A DNA stretch of 64,000 nt from Pseudoxanthomonas sp. GM95 (GCF_900109775.1 NZ_FOAX01000002.1:1426001-1490000); one strand, 5' to 3'; shown: positions 30,070 through 38,763, numbered from the stretch's first letter. Numbers and translations are program-made. The notes: generated from the letters alone by a model not told the origin.

Positions 30070-31050
30070 ATGACTGCACCCCCACGCCCCGAAAATCCTG
30101 CCCCGCGCACCGCCGTTCGCACCGTCGTGGTGCCGGCCGACCGCGAGGGCCAGCGCCTTGATAATTTCCTGCTGGGCCAGCTCAAAGGCGCCCCGCGCAG
30201 CCTGGTCTACAAGCTGGTCCGCAGCGGCCAGGTCCGGGTGAACGGGGGGCGGGCCAAGGCCGAGCGCAAGCTGCTGGCCGGAGATGAGGTGCGGGTGCCG
30301 CCGGTCAATCTGGAGGAAACCGGCCCCGGTTCAGCCCCGCCGGCCGGCTTCCTGGCGCGGATGGAGGCGGCGATCGTGTTCGAGGATGCGCGCCTGCTGG
30401 TCATTAATAAGCCCACCGGCGTGGCCAGCCACGGCGGCAGCGGGATCAGCCATGGCGCGATCGAGACCATGCGTGCCCTGCGGCCCAACCAGCCGCTGGA
30501 ACTGGTCCATCGCCTGGATCGGGACACTTCGGGCCTGCTGATCCTGGCCAAGAAGCGCTCGGCCCTGACCGAACTGCAGGCGCTGCTGCGCGAAGATGCC
30601 GGCCCGAACAAGGGCATCCGCAAGCGCTACCTGACCCTGCTGACCGGGCGGATGCCCGACGGCACCATGACCGTCGACGCGCCGCTGCTGGTCGGCCTGC
30701 GCCAGGGCGGCGAGCGCCACGTTCAGGTCAACGACGGCGGCAAGCCCAGCGTGAGCCACTTCAAGGTGCTGGAACGTCGCGGCGGCCAATCCTATTGCGA
30801 GGTCCTGATCGAAACCGGCCGCACCCACCAGATCCGCGTCCATGCCCAGCACATCGGCCACGCGGTGGCCGGTGACGACAAGTACGGGGATCCGGACGCC
30901 AACAAGCGCCTGCGCGAACAGGCCGGGCTGAAGCGGCTGTTCCTGCATGCCGCGTCGCTCGAGTTTTCGCTGGACAGCGGCCGCACGCCCTATGTTCTGA
31001 ATGCGCCGCTTGCAGACGACCTGGCGGCCGCCCTGGACGCGCTGGCCTGA
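30070..31050 (+). CDS. rluC: 23S rRNA pseudouridine synthase RluC
   Basis: RluC makes pseudouridines at positions 955, 2504 and 2580 (E. coli numbering) of 23S rRNA. The 326-residue product has an S4 RNA-binding domain (about 25-85, LVYKLVRSGQVRVNGGR) and an RluA-type catalytic domain with HRLDRDTSGLL, where Asp150 is the catalytic aspartate. ATG 30070 yields the conserved VRTVVVPADREGQRLDNFL opening; upstream in-frame codons run back into the rne promoter. It is divergent from rne, as in E. coli. Confidence 0.95.
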   Translation: MTAPPRPENPAPRTAVRTVVVPADREGQRLDNFLLGQLKGAPRSLVYKLVRSGQVRVNGGRAKAERKLLAGDEVRVPPVNLEETGPGSAPPAGFLARMEAAIVFEDARLLVINKPTGVASHGGSGISHGAIETMRALRPNQPLELVHRLDRDTSGLLILAKKRSALTELQALLREDAGPNKGIRKRYLTLLTGRMPDGTMTVDAPLLVGLRQGGERHVQVNDGGKPSVSHFKVLERRGGQSYCEVLIETGRTHQIRVHAQHIGHAVAGDDKYGDPDANKRLREQAGLKRLFLHAASLEFSLDSGRTPYVLNAPLADDLAAALDALA

Positions 31051-31074
31051 GGCCGGCGCGTCGTTCGGCCGTGC

Positions 31075-31515
31075 TTACTGCGCGGCCGGCTTCTTCTCGT
31101 CCAGCGAGAAGCAGGCGTCCGGGCGGACCTGCGGCGGCGGAAAGTTCACCGGCACGTTGATGGTCTGCGCGACCGCCTGCCCGCCGCGGGTGGCGGGCTT
31201 GAACTTCCAGGTCTTCACCGCGGCGACCGCCGCGTCGTCGAGTGAGGCAATGCCGCTGCCGCGGAACACGGTGACATCGGTCGGCGCGCCCTCGGTGCCA
31301 ACGGTGACCTTCAGGGTCGAGGTGCCGCCGTTGCCGTTGCAGGCTGCTTCCATCGGGTACTGCGGCGGCGGGGTTTCCAGCGCGGTCAGTTCGGTGGCGG
31401 CCGGCGCGGCGGGCGCTTCGGGCTCGGCCTGCTGGCTGCAGCCGGCGGCGAGTAGGACGGCGGAGGCGCACAGGGCCAGGCGCAGCGGGCGGAGCAGGGA
31501 CGTCGCGTTGTTCAT
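31075..31515 (-). CDS. TonB-domain lipoprotein
   Basis: The 146-residue protein starts with a signal peptide and lipobox (LLAAGC, Cys about residue 26), followed by an Ala/Pro/Glu linker and a TonB C-terminal domain (about 50-130) with [16 protein letters not shown] and [20 protein letters not shown] diacylated TonB-domain protein cannot span the inner membrane like true TonB, so energy transduction by the usual mechanism is doubtful. The start overlaps the phhB stop by 4 bases (ATGA), so the two are translationally coupled. Extra cysteines sit at the domain edges. The role is unknown. Confidence 0.85.
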   Translation of the reverse strand: MNNATSLLRPLRLALCASAVLLAAGCSQQAEPEAPAAPAATELTALETPPPQYPMEAACNGNGGTSTLKVTVGTEGAPTDVTVFRGSGIASLDDAAVAAVKTWKFKPATRGGQAVAQTINVPVNFPPPQVRPDACFSLDEKKPAAQ

Positions 31516-31859
31516 TGATTGGGTTCCAGTGCCTGCGCCTTGGCGGCGCAGATGAAGTCGTTCTCGCTCAGGCCGCCCACGTCATGCGTGGAAAAACGCA
31601 CCACCACGCGGTCGTAATGCACGCCGAGGTCGGGGTGGTGGTCTTCCCTGTGGGCGACCCAGGCCAGCGCGTTGACGAAGGCGAGGGTGCGGTAATAGTC
31701 GGGGAAGCGGAAGGTGCGGGTCAGCGCCTTGCCCTGTTCGGACAGGTCCCAGCCGGGCAGCTGCGGCAGGAGTTCGGCGATACGCGCCTGTCCCAGGCGA
31801 TGTTCGGCGCCGCTGCGGGGCAGGCAGTGGGCAGCGGCAAGCGGGACGAGGTCGGACAT
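31512..31859 (-). CDS. phhB: pterin-4a-carbinolamine dehydratase
   Basis: PhhB dehydrates 4a-hydroxytetrahydrobiopterin so the pterin cofactor of phenylalanine hydroxylase can be recycled. The 115-residue product has the family core: [35 protein letters not shown] and [12 protein letters not shown], with the His-His pair and Asp at the active site. ATG 31859 was chosen because GCAGGAG lies just before it. phhA is not in the window. It is followed by the overlapping TonB-domain lipoprotein, an odd pairing. Confidence 0.93.
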   Translation of the reverse strand: MSDLVPLAAAHCLPRSGAEHRLGQARIAELLPQLPGWDLSEQGKALTRTFRFPDYYRTLAFVNALAWVAHREDHHPDLGVHYDRVVVRFSTHDVGGLSENDFICAAKAQALEPNQ

Positions 31860-31966
31860 GGTGGATCTCCTGCGGCGGACCGGTCGAACAGGCGGATGAA
31901 CGTAGCATTCCGGCACGTGACTGCAGTGTTCTGACTGCAGGCCGGGCGGGCCGGTAGAATACGGCC

Positions 31967-32560
31967 ATGATCCAGATCTCTGACACCGCCCAGACCCATT
32001 TCCGCAAGCTGATCGAGCGCGAGGCCACCGAAGGCCTCGGCGTGCGCCTGAGCGCCGTCGATCCGGGCACGCCGCGCGCCGATGCGCGGCTGGAGTTCGC
32101 CGAGCCGCGCGAGCTGGCCGGCGACGAATGGGCCGTGGACTGCGATGGCTTCACCGTTTACGTGGATGCGGCCAGCGTGCCGTGGCTCGATGGCGCCGAG
32201 ATCGATTACGTCACCCAGGGCACCGGCAGCCAGCTGACCATCAAGGCGCCGCACATCAAGGGCAAGGCGCCGGCCGAAGGTGCTTCGCTGGTCGAGCGCG
32301 TGCGCTGGGTGGTCGAACATGAAGTTAATCCGCAGCTGGCCTCGCACGGCGGCCGCGTCGCAGTGCAGGAAGTGACCGGCGAAGGCGTGGTGTTCCTGCG
32401 CTTCGGCGGTGGTTGCCATGGTTGCGGCATGGCCGATGTCACGCTCAAGCAGGGCATCGAGAAAACCCTGCTGACCCGCGTCCCCGGCGTGACCGCGGTG
32501 CGCGATGCGACCGATCACGACACGGGCGAAGCGCCGTACATGCCGCGCGACGCGGCCTGA
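31967..32560 (+). CDS. nfuA: Fe-S biogenesis protein NfuA
   Basis: NfuA carries a [4Fe-4S] cluster to client apoproteins, chiefly under oxidative stress or iron limitation. The 197-residue protein has an N-terminal degenerate A-type domain (about 1-95) and a C-terminal Nfu domain with the CxxC pair Cys150/Cys153 in [18 protein letters not shown]. Length and two-domain order match E. coli NfuA. It is divergent from phhB and followed after 15 bases by the repetitive membrane protein gene. Confidence 0.96.
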   Translation: MIQISDTAQTHFRKLIEREATEGLGVRLSAVDPGTPRADARLEFAEPRELAGDEWAVDCDGFTVYVDAASVPWLDGAEIDYVTQGTGSQLTIKAPHIKGKAPAEGASLVERVRWVVEHEVNPQLASHGGRVAVQEVTGEGVVFLRFGGGCHGCGMADVTLKQGIEKTLLTRVPGVTAVRDATDHDTGEAPYMPRDAA

Positions 32561-32575
32561 CATTTCGCCGCCCCG

Positions 32576-34369
32576 GTGACGACTGCCACCGAGATCATCG
32601 CGTACCTGCTGCCGCGCAGGCCCAAGCCCGTTGTCGAACGCACCACCGGCCTGCCACACGGCTGGGGCATCTGGCTGCGCAACGCGCCGCAGCGCCATGG
32701 CCAGCTGACCTACGCGCCGATCGATGCGCTGGTGGCCGAACTGGCGCGGCGCCCGCACAAGCCGCCTGCGAAGGTGGCGCCGATGACGCGTTGGAGGGCG
32801 TTGCGCTCGCTGCTGTGGCAACACTGGGACCCGCCGCCGCGTGAGGAGCGCGGCACGCGCTGGCTTGGCGGCCTGGGCAGCCTGCTGCTGCACCTGGGAT
32901 TCTTCGCGCTGCTGTTGTTGGTCAGCCTGATCACCATGCCAGCCCCGCCCGACGAAGAGGACGGCACGCGCGTGCAGCTGACCTTGATCGGCCGCGGCAC
33001 CCAGGGCGAAGGCGGTGGCGCCGGGCCTCAGACACCGGACACCGGTGCGCAGGCGGCCGCGCCTTCTCAGCCCAGCAAGACGACAAGCCCGGCGCGACGC
33101 ACACCTTCAGCTTCTGCCGCGCAGGCGGAAGCGACGGCTGCGAAGCCTGCAGAAGCGCCGCCGGCAACGCCGCCACCGCCCCAGGTCGCGCAGCAACCCG
33201 CGCAACCGGCGCCAGCCGCTGCGCCGGAACCCCAACCGACGCCCACGCCAACGCCGCCGGTCGAGCAACCGCTGCAGGTCACCGAAACCTCGCAGCCCAC
33301 GCAGGATTTCGTGGTGCCGCCGGTCACGCCGCCGCAGATCCAGCTGCAGAGCCCGACGATCCAGATGCCGCAGACGGCCGCGCGGGTTCGCGAGGTCGAG
33401 GTGGTGCAGAGCCAGCAGCCGGTCGCCGTGCAGCAGGTGGCGCCGCGTCCGATGGACCTGCCGGCGACGGCCGCCGCCCAGCCGCAGGTGCGCCAGCGCG
33501 ACATCCCGATGCCGGAAGAAGTCCAGACCGTACAGGCGCCGGCGCTGCAGGCCGTGCGCCCGAGCACAACGCCGTCGGAAGTCCAGCTGCGCGAGGCCAC
33601 GCCGGCGCAGGCGCGTCAGCGAGAGATCCCGATGCCATCGGCGCCGGCCTCAGAAGCGGCCACCGCCTCCGCGGCCAACCCGGCGCAAACGAGCGAGGCT
33701 GCATCGTCAGCGTCGAGCGCTTCCAATACGGCGACTACCAAAGCCGAGCAGGGCCAGTCGACCCAAGCATCCAGCAGTAGCGCCAACACCGGCGCGCCGC
33801 CGTCGCCGGTCAGCGGCGGCCAGACCGCGGGCAGCCTGGCCAACGCGCGGGGTGCCGGCGCCAAACCCAGCGACGACTGGGGCACGCCCGGGCCGAAGAC
33901 CGCCGATGACTGGGGCGCATCCAACAAAGCCAGCCCGGGCAACCAGGCCGGGGCAGGCGAGGGGTTGAAAGGCCTGTTCAACGCCGACGGCAGCACCAAA
34001 TTGCCCGGCGACACGGCCGCAGGCAGCACGGTCAAACCCGGCGTGCCGGGCTCGCGCCAGCAGGCCAAGTTCGATGCCGACCGCGCCGGCAAATGGCTGG
34101 AGCGCCCGGCGTTCGGCTACGAGCCGACGATGTTCGACCGCTACTGGATTCCCGGCGGCACGCTACTGCAGGATTGGGTCCGTGCCGGCGTGAGCGAAAT
34201 GGAGATCCCGATCCCCGGCACCAGCAAGCGCATCCGCTGCGTGGTCTCGGTGCTGCAGGCCGGCGGCGCCTGCGGGCTGTTCGATCCGAACAAGAACAAT
34301 CAGCCCGCCACCGCGCGGCCGCCGCCGGACATCCCGGTCAAGCGCACGCCGATTCCCGAAGGCAGCTGA
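32576..34369 (+). CDS. transmembrane repetitive protein (xanthomonad family)
   Basis: The 597-residue protein has a positively charged N-terminal part (about 1-95), one strong membrane segment (about 98-122), then some 320 residues of Pro/Ala/Gln-rich sequence. Imperfect motifs recur, such as RQRDIPMPEEVQT and ARQREIPMPSAPA. A globular C-terminal part (about 470-585) has RAGKWLERPAFGYEPTMFDRYWIP and ends GLFDPNKNNQ. It matches proteins annotated only as 'transmembrane repetitive protein' in Xanthomonas. The GTG start follows nfuA by 15 bases; no strong ribosome-binding site is visible, so ATG 32782 is an alternative. The architecture resembles a periplasm-spanning linker. Function unknown. 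Confidence 0.8.
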   Translation: MTTATEIIAYLLPRRPKPVVERTTGLPHGWGIWLRNAPQRHGQLTYAPIDALVAELARRPHKPPAKVAPMTRWRALRSLLWQHWDPPPREERGTRWLGGLGSLLLHLGFFALLLLVSLITMPAPPDEEDGTRVQLTLIGRGTQGEGGGAGPQTPDTGAQAAAPSQPSKTTSPARRTPSASAAQAEATAAKPAEAPPATPPPPQVAQQPAQPAPAAAPEPQPTPTPTPPVEQPLQVTETSQPTQDFVVPPVTPPQIQLQSPTIQMPQTAARVREVEVVQSQQPVAVQQVAPRPMDLPATAAAQPQVRQRDIPMPEEVQTVQAPALQAVRPSTTPSEVQLREATPAQARQREIPMPSAPASEAATASAANPAQTSEAASSASSASNTATTKAEQGQSTQASSSSANTGAPPSPVSGGQTAGSLANARGAGAKPSDDWGTPGPKTADDWGASNKASPGNQAGAGEGLKGLFNADGSTKLPGDTAAGSTVKPGVPGSRQQAKFDADRAGKWLERPAFGYEPTMFDRYWIPGGTLLQDWVRAGVSEMEIPIPGTSKRIRCVVSVLQAGGACGLFDPNKNNQPATARPPPDIPVKRTPIPEGS

Positions 34370-34394
34370 GCGCAGTCGCGCCTGGTGCGTTGAT

Positions 34395-35312
34395 TTATCG
34401 CGTGGCGTTCGACGGCGCCGCGAGGGCGGCGGCGGGTTGCCGGGCCAGTTCGATGAACGCCCGCAGGTAGTCGACGGCGGTATCCGCCTCGCGTGCGCCC
34501 AGGTAGATCTGCTTGGGAATGCCGCGCGCGCCCAGCCGCACCGGCACGACCGCCATCCGGGTCGCGTACTCCTCGACCAGCCAGCGCGGCATGGCCGCTA
34601 CGCCGCGGCCGCTGGCCACCATCTGCATCATGATGTCGGTGGTCTCGATGGACTTGTGCCGCCGCGGCGTGACGCCGGCCGGCAGCAGGAACTGGCTGTA
34701 GATGTCTAGGCGCTCGATATCCACCGGATAGCTGATCAGCACTTCGCGCGTCAGCTGCTGCGGCTTCACGTAGGCGACCGACGCCAGTGCGTGGTCCCTG
34801 GGCACCACCAGAACCTGTTCGTAGTCGAACACCGGTTCGAACGTCAGCCCCGGCTTGAACAGTGGATCAGGCGTGACCAGCAGATCGATCTCGTAGCCGA
34901 ACAGCGCACCGATCCCACCGAACTGGAATTTCTGCTTGACGTCCACATCCACGTCCGGCCAGGCGGCCAGATACGGCGAGACGATCTTGAGCAGCCACTG
35001 GTAGCAGGGATGGCATTCCATGCCGATGCGCAGCGCGCCGCGCTCGCCTTGTGCGAACTGGCCCAGGCGTTCCTCGGCCAGGTCCAGCTGCGGCAACACC
35101 CGGTTCGCGACCGCCAGCAGGTACTGGCCAGCCTGGGTGAGGCGCAGGCTGCGCCCTTCGCGCAGCCAGACGTCGGTGCCCAGCTGCTGTTCCAGCTTTT
35201 TCATGCTGTGGCTCAAGGCCGATTGGGTCAGGTTGAGCACGCCCGCGGCGGCGGTCAGAGAGCCCTGCTGCTCGACCTGCTGGACGATGCTCAGATGGAT
35301 GCGCTCAAGCAT
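34395..35312 (-). CDS. metR: MetR-type LysR regulator
   Basis: The 305-residue LysR protein has the MetR-type opening IHLSIVQQVEQQGSLTAAA and helix-turn-helix NLTQSALSHSMKKLEQQLG, followed by an effector domain containing GMECHPCYQWLLKIV. MetR uses homocysteine as co-inducer to activate methionine genes. It is divergent from the msuE-mesX-mesD cluster with a shared operator-bearing gap, which supports control of that cluster rather than of a classical metE. The match to MetR is strong; whether it also controls distant genes cannot be seen. Confidence 0.9.
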   Translation of the reverse strand: MLERIHLSIVQQVEQQGSLTAAAGVLNLTQSALSHSMKKLEQQLGTDVWLREGRSLRLTQAGQYLLAVANRVLPQLDLAEERLGQFAQGERGALRIGMECHPCYQWLLKIVSPYLAAWPDVDVDVKQKFQFGGIGALFGYEIDLLVTPDPLFKPGLTFEPVFDYEQVLVVPRDHALASVAYVKPQQLTREVLISYPVDIERLDIYSQFLLPAGVTPRRHKSIETTDIMMQMVASGRGVAAMPRWLVEEYATRMAVVPVRLGARGIPKQIYLGAREADTAVDYLRAFIELARQPAAALAAPSNATR

Positions 35313-35324
35313 TCGGATGATTCA

Positions 35325-35365
35325 ATTTCATGGATCCGTGAAATATCACCATTTTACTTCATGGA
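35325..35365. promoter_or_regulatory. palindromic operator in the metR/msuE promoter
   Basis: The 20-base near-perfect palindrome ATTTCATGGATCCGTGAAAT (35325-35344, one mismatched pair) lies 13 bases upstream of metR. An extra TTCATGGA half-site (35358-35365) lies 31 bases, about three helical turns, after the matching TTCATGGA at 35327. E. coli MetR sites have TGAA/TTCA half-sites, so this is a good candidate MetR site. Confidence 0.6.
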
Positions 35366-35489
35366 ATGCCAGCCCTAGCATCCTTGGCGTCGGTCGCTTG
35401 CGGCCTTCGCAACTTGCTTGCCGCTCCCGCGTTGAGTGATGGCAGCTTCCCCTTCGTCGCATCGCGCCATGCCGCTCAGGTCGATCCCC

Positions 35490-36083
35490 ATGCATCCACA
35501 ATCGAAGCCACCGCTCCGCGTCGTCGCAGTCTCCGGCGGACTGCAGCGTCCCTCCAAGGCGACCGCGCTGGCCGAACACCTGCTGGAGCTGATGGCCGAT
35601 CGAGTTGCCTGCCGGCCGCATCTGGTCGAACTGGGGCGTCTGGCACCGCACTTTTCTGGCGCGTTATGGCGTTCCCAACTGCCCAAGGCGGTGGAACGGG
35701 AACTGGCCGCGGTCGAACAGGCCGACGTGCTGATCGTGACGACACCGGTGTATCGCGGCGCCTACACCGGCTTGTTCAAGCATTTCTTCGACTTCATCCA
35801 TCAGGACGCGTTGATCGATACGCCGGTCCTGCTGGCCGCGACCGGTGGTAGCGAGCGCCACGCGCTGATGATCGACCACCAGCTGCGGCCGCTTTTCAGC
35901 TTCTTCCAAGCGCGCACCTTGCCGCTAGGCGTCTATGCGACCGATCGGGATTTCGTGGACTACCGCCTGCACGACGAGGCGTTGATCGCGCGGACCAAGC
36001 TGGCGGTCCAACGCGCCATGCCGCTGATTGCAGCGACGCGGCCTGCCGCCGCGATCGTCACCGAAGAAGAGGTCGCGGCATGA
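35490..36083 (+). CDS. msuE: NAD(P)H-dependent FMN reductase (MsuE/SsuE-like)
   Basis: The 197-residue flavodoxin-fold reductase supplies reduced FMN to a partner monooxygenase. Flavin-binding segments are VVAVSGGLQRPSKATALAEH (residues about 10-29) and TPVYRGAYTGLFKHFFDF (about 85). It is the first gene of a cluster with DUF1852 and a core-MetE protein, and in Acinetobacter the same three genes stand together, so it probably reduces flavin for MesX. The start at 35490 gives the usual about 190 residues; ATG 35469 is possible. The next gene starts 94 bases on. Confidence 0.88.
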   Translation: MHPQSKPPLRVVAVSGGLQRPSKATALAEHLLELMADRVACRPHLVELGRLAPHFSGALWRSQLPKAVERELAAVEQADVLIVTTPVYRGAYTGLFKHFFDFIHQDALIDTPVLLAATGGSERHALMIDHQLRPLFSFFQARTLPLGVYATDRDFVDYRLHDEALIARTKLAVQRAMPLIAATRPAAAIVTEEEVAA

Positions 36084-36177
36084 CGCAGGTCAGGCCATCG
36101 GCCGCTCAGTCCAGCGTCCGCATCCGCACCTGGAGGTGCACCCGGCTTTCAGTTCAGCAACAAGGCATCCACGCACC

Positions 36178-37161
36178 ATGACGCAAGACTTCACCTTCAG
36201 CCTCAAGAGCCTCTGGTTCGATGAGGACTACCAGCCTGCAGACAGCACGCGCATCACGACCAACTTCGCCAATCTGGCGCGTGGCGCGCATCGCCAGGAA
36301 AACCTGCGTAACACCCTGCGCATGATCGACAACCGCTTCAATGATCTTGCCCATTGGGACAACCCTAACGGCGATCGTTACGCGGTCGAACTCGAGATCA
36401 TCTCCGCCGAGATGCAGCTCGATGCGAACCAGGCAGGCGAAGGGTTTCCCCTGATCGAAATCCTGGTGCCGCACATCGTCGACAAGCAGACGGGTCAGCG
36501 TATCGACGGCATTGCGGGGAACAATTTTTCCTCGTACGTGCGCGACTACGACTTCAGCGTGCTGCTGCCGGCGCATAACCAGAACGCCTCTGCCTTCAGC
36601 GCGCCGGAAGATTTTGGCGACCTGCATGGAAAGCTGTTCAAGCACTTCCTAAACTCGGAGGCTTACAAGGCGCGCTTCAGGAAGTCGCCGGTCATCTGCA
36701 TCAGCGCTTCAAGCAGCAGGACCTATCTTCGGACCGAAAACCAGCATCCGATCCTGGGCGTGGAATACAAGCAGGATGCTTCGTCCTCGACCGACCAGTA
36801 CTTCGACAAGATGGGGCTACAAGTCCGCTACTTCATGCCGCCGCACAGCGTTGCACCACTGGCGTTCTATTTTCGCGGCGACCTGCTGGGCGATTACACG
36901 AACCTCGAACTGATCGCGACCATCAGCACGATGGAAACCTTCCAGAAGATCTACCGGCCCGAGATCTACAACGCCAATTCGCCCGCGGGCAACGTCTATC
37001 GGCCGAGCCTGAAACACCAGGATTATTCGTCGACGCGCATCGTCTACGACCGCGAGGAGCGCAGCCAGCTCGCGATCAAGCAGGGCAGGTTCACCGAGGA
37101 ACATTTCATCAAGCCCTACCGCAACGTCCTCGACCAGTGGGCGGCCCGCTGTGCACTTTGA
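36178..37161 (+). CDS. mesX: DUF1852 protein, putative oxygenase MesX
   Basis: The 327-residue DUF1852 protein has the family opening FTFSLKSLWFDEDYQPADSTR and the RTENQHPILGVEY and RYFMPPHSVAPLAFYFRGD segments. Published genetics in Acinetobacter baylyi showed that this protein (MesX) is needed together with MesD for a folate-independent methionine synthase, and proposed that it is an oxygenase that may generate the methyl group. No signal peptide or membrane segment is visible. It lies between msuE and mesD, so reduced flavin is a plausible cofactor. The identity as DUF1852 is firm; the chemistry is from family knowledge and partly unresolved. Confidence 0.88.
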   Translation: MTQDFTFSLKSLWFDEDYQPADSTRITTNFANLARGAHRQENLRNTLRMIDNRFNDLAHWDNPNGDRYAVELEIISAEMQLDANQAGEGFPLIEILVPHIVDKQTGQRIDGIAGNNFSSYVRDYDFSVLLPAHNQNASAFSAPEDFGDLHGKLFKHFLNSEAYKARFRKSPVICISASSSRTYLRTENQHPILGVEYKQDASSSTDQYFDKMGLQVRYFMPPHSVAPLAFYFRGDLLGDYTNLELIATISTMETFQKIYRPEIYNANSPAGNVYRPSLKHQDYSSTRIVYDREERSQLAIKQGRFTEEHFIKPYRNVLDQWAARCAL

Positions 37162-37186
37162 TCAACAGGAACACACCGCATCCATC

Positions 37187-38215
37187 ATGAAAAAAATGCT
37201 CCCCACTTCGACCGCCGGCAGCCTGCCCAAGCCTTCCTGGCTTGCCCAGCCCGAGAAGCTCTGGTCGCCCTGGAAATTGCAGGACGAGGGCCTGATCGAA
37301 GGCAAGCGCGACGCGCTGCGCCTGTCACTGCAGGAGCAACAACACGCCGGCATCGACATCGTCAGCGACGGCGAGCAGACGCGCCAGCACTTCGTCACGA
37401 CCTTCATCGAGCACCTCGACGGTGTCGATTTCGAGAAGCGCGAGACGGTCCGGATCCGCGATCGCTACGACGCCAGCGTGCCGACCGTCGTGGGCGCGGT
37501 GAGTCGCCCGAAATCGGTCTTCGTCGACGATGCGAAGTTCCTGCGTGAGCAGACAAAGCAGTCGATCAAGTGGGCGCTGCCGGGTCCGATGACCATGATC
37601 GACACACTCTACGACGCGCATTACAAGAGCCGCGAGAAGCTCGCCTGGGAATTTGCCAAGCTCCTCAATCAAGAGGCCCGCGAGCTGGAAGCGGCCGGCG
37701 TGGACATCATCCAGTTCGACGAGCCGGCCTTCAATGTCTTCTTCGATGAGGTCAACGACTGGGGTGTCGCTACGCTGGAACGGGCGGTGGAAGGACTCAA
37801 GTGCAAGACCGCCGTGCATATCTGCTACGGCTACGGCATCAAGGCCAACACGGACTGGAAGCAGACGCTGGGCTCGGAATGGCGTCAGTACGAAGAATCC
37901 TTCCCCAAACTGCGGCAATCCAGCATCGACATCATCTCGCTGGAGTGCCACAACTCGCATGTCCCGATCGATCTCATCGAGCTGATCCGCGGCAAGACGG
38001 TGATGGTCGGCGCCATCGACGTGGCGTCCAACGTCGTTGAAACGCCCGAAGAAGTCGCCAGCACGCTGCGCAAGGCGCTCAAGTTCGTGGAGGCCGACAA
38101 GCTTTACCCGTCCACCAACTGCGGAATGGCGCCGCTGCCGCGCCAGGTGGCGAACGGCAAGCTGAAAGCGCTCGCTGCAGGCGCCGCGATCGTCAGGGCG
38201 GAACTTGCCGGCTAG
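37187..38215 (+). CDS. mesD: core-MetE methionine synthase, MesD type
   Basis: The 342-residue protein is only the catalytic C-terminal half of cobalamin-independent methionine synthase (MetE is about 755 residues). The zinc ligands are retained: His211 and Cys213 in HICYGYG, Glu253 in SLECHN and Cys312 in TNCGMAPL. The N-terminal folate-associated half of MetE is missing. Together with adjacent DUF1852 and a flavin reductase this is the MesD family, which converts homocysteine to methionine without methyl-tetrahydrofolate. There is no strong ribosome-binding site close to ATG 37187; AGGA is 17 bases away. It ends the cluster at a strong terminator. Confidence 0.88.
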   Translation: MKKMLPTSTAGSLPKPSWLAQPEKLWSPWKLQDEGLIEGKRDALRLSLQEQQHAGIDIVSDGEQTRQHFVTTFIEHLDGVDFEKRETVRIRDRYDASVPTVVGAVSRPKSVFVDDAKFLREQTKQSIKWALPGPMTMIDTLYDAHYKSREKLAWEFAKLLNQEARELEAAGVDIIQFDEPAFNVFFDEVNDWGVATLERAVEGLKCKTAVHICYGYGIKANTDWKQTLGSEWRQYEESFPKLRQSSIDIISLECHNSHVPIDLIELIRGKTVMVGAIDVASNVVETPEEVASTLRKALKFVEADKLYPSTNCGMAPLPRQVANGKLKALAAGAAIVRAELAG

Positions 38216-38245
38216 CGCTCCACGACTGTCCACACGCCGCGGCAT

Positions 38246-38287
38246 GCACAAAAGAAAAAGGGCCTTGCGGCCCTTTTTCTTTTGTGC
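38246..38287. terminator. 19-bp-stem bidirectional terminator
   Basis: Perfect 19-base arms (38246-38264 and 38269-38287) with a TTGC loop; each arm contains a GC core next to A/T runs, so it terminates mesD (plus) and the cytochrome genes (minus). Confidence 0.95.
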
Positions 38288-38303
38288 GGATGACAGGAAG
38301 CAT

Positions 38304-38756
38304 TCAATCCAGGCCGTGCAGGTCGCGCAGCTCGCCCTTGCGCGAAGCAAAGTACGCGGCGAGGTTGGCGATGTCCTGGTCGCTGAGGTCTTTGGCCTGC
38401 GGGGTCATCAGCGCCTGTTCGCGATCGCCGGCGCGATAGGCCTGCAGCGCGTGGGCCAAATAGTCGGCGTACTGGCCGGCCAGGTGCGGGTAGTTCGGCG
38501 CGATCGGCTTGTTACCTTCGGCCCCGTGGCAGTCGATGCAGCTCTGGCCGGTGGCCTTGCCTTTCTCCTGGGCGCGCTTCTCGCCGGCGGCGATGTCGCC
38601 CGGCGGCAGGCCGGCGGAAGAACTGCTGCCGTGTTCGCCGCTGGCGTGGCCGGGATCGGCGGCGGCGGTGTCGGTGGTTTCGATCTTGGAGCAGGCGCCC
38701 AGGGCCAGGGCGGCAGCCAGGGCCAGGGTCAGACGCGAAAAGAAGGCTGTGCGCAT
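38304..38756 (-). CDS. c-type cytochrome, probable lipoprotein
   Basis: The 150-residue protein has a signal peptide with lipobox LGAC (Cys about residue 22), a flexible Ser/Gly-rich linker and one cytochrome c domain with heme site CIDCH (about residue 73) and a distal Met in ALMTPQAKDLSDQDI. It resembles a single half of cytochrome c4. It would carry electrons at the outer face of the inner membrane or the outer membrane. It is 7 bases downstream of a second cytochrome gene, so the pair is an operon. Confidence 0.92.
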   Translation of the reverse strand: MRTAFFSRLTLALAAALALGACSKIETTDTAAADPGHASGEHGSSSSAGLPPGDIAAGEKRAQEKGKATGQSCIDCHGAEGNKPIAPNYPHLAGQYADYLAHALQAYRAGDREQALMTPQAKDLSDQDIANLAAYFASRKGELRDLHGLD

Positions 38757-38763
38757 GGTCGGC

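Noticed and set aside
26439..30161. 1240-residue plus-strand open frame opposite rne
   Set aside because: Shadow of the Ala/Pro/Glu-coding tail of RNase E; no recognised domain, and it runs through the rne leader.
37187..38215. Ordinary metE
   Set aside because: Half the usual length and without the N-terminal half; neighbours are DUF1852 and a flavin reductase, so MesD is the better name.
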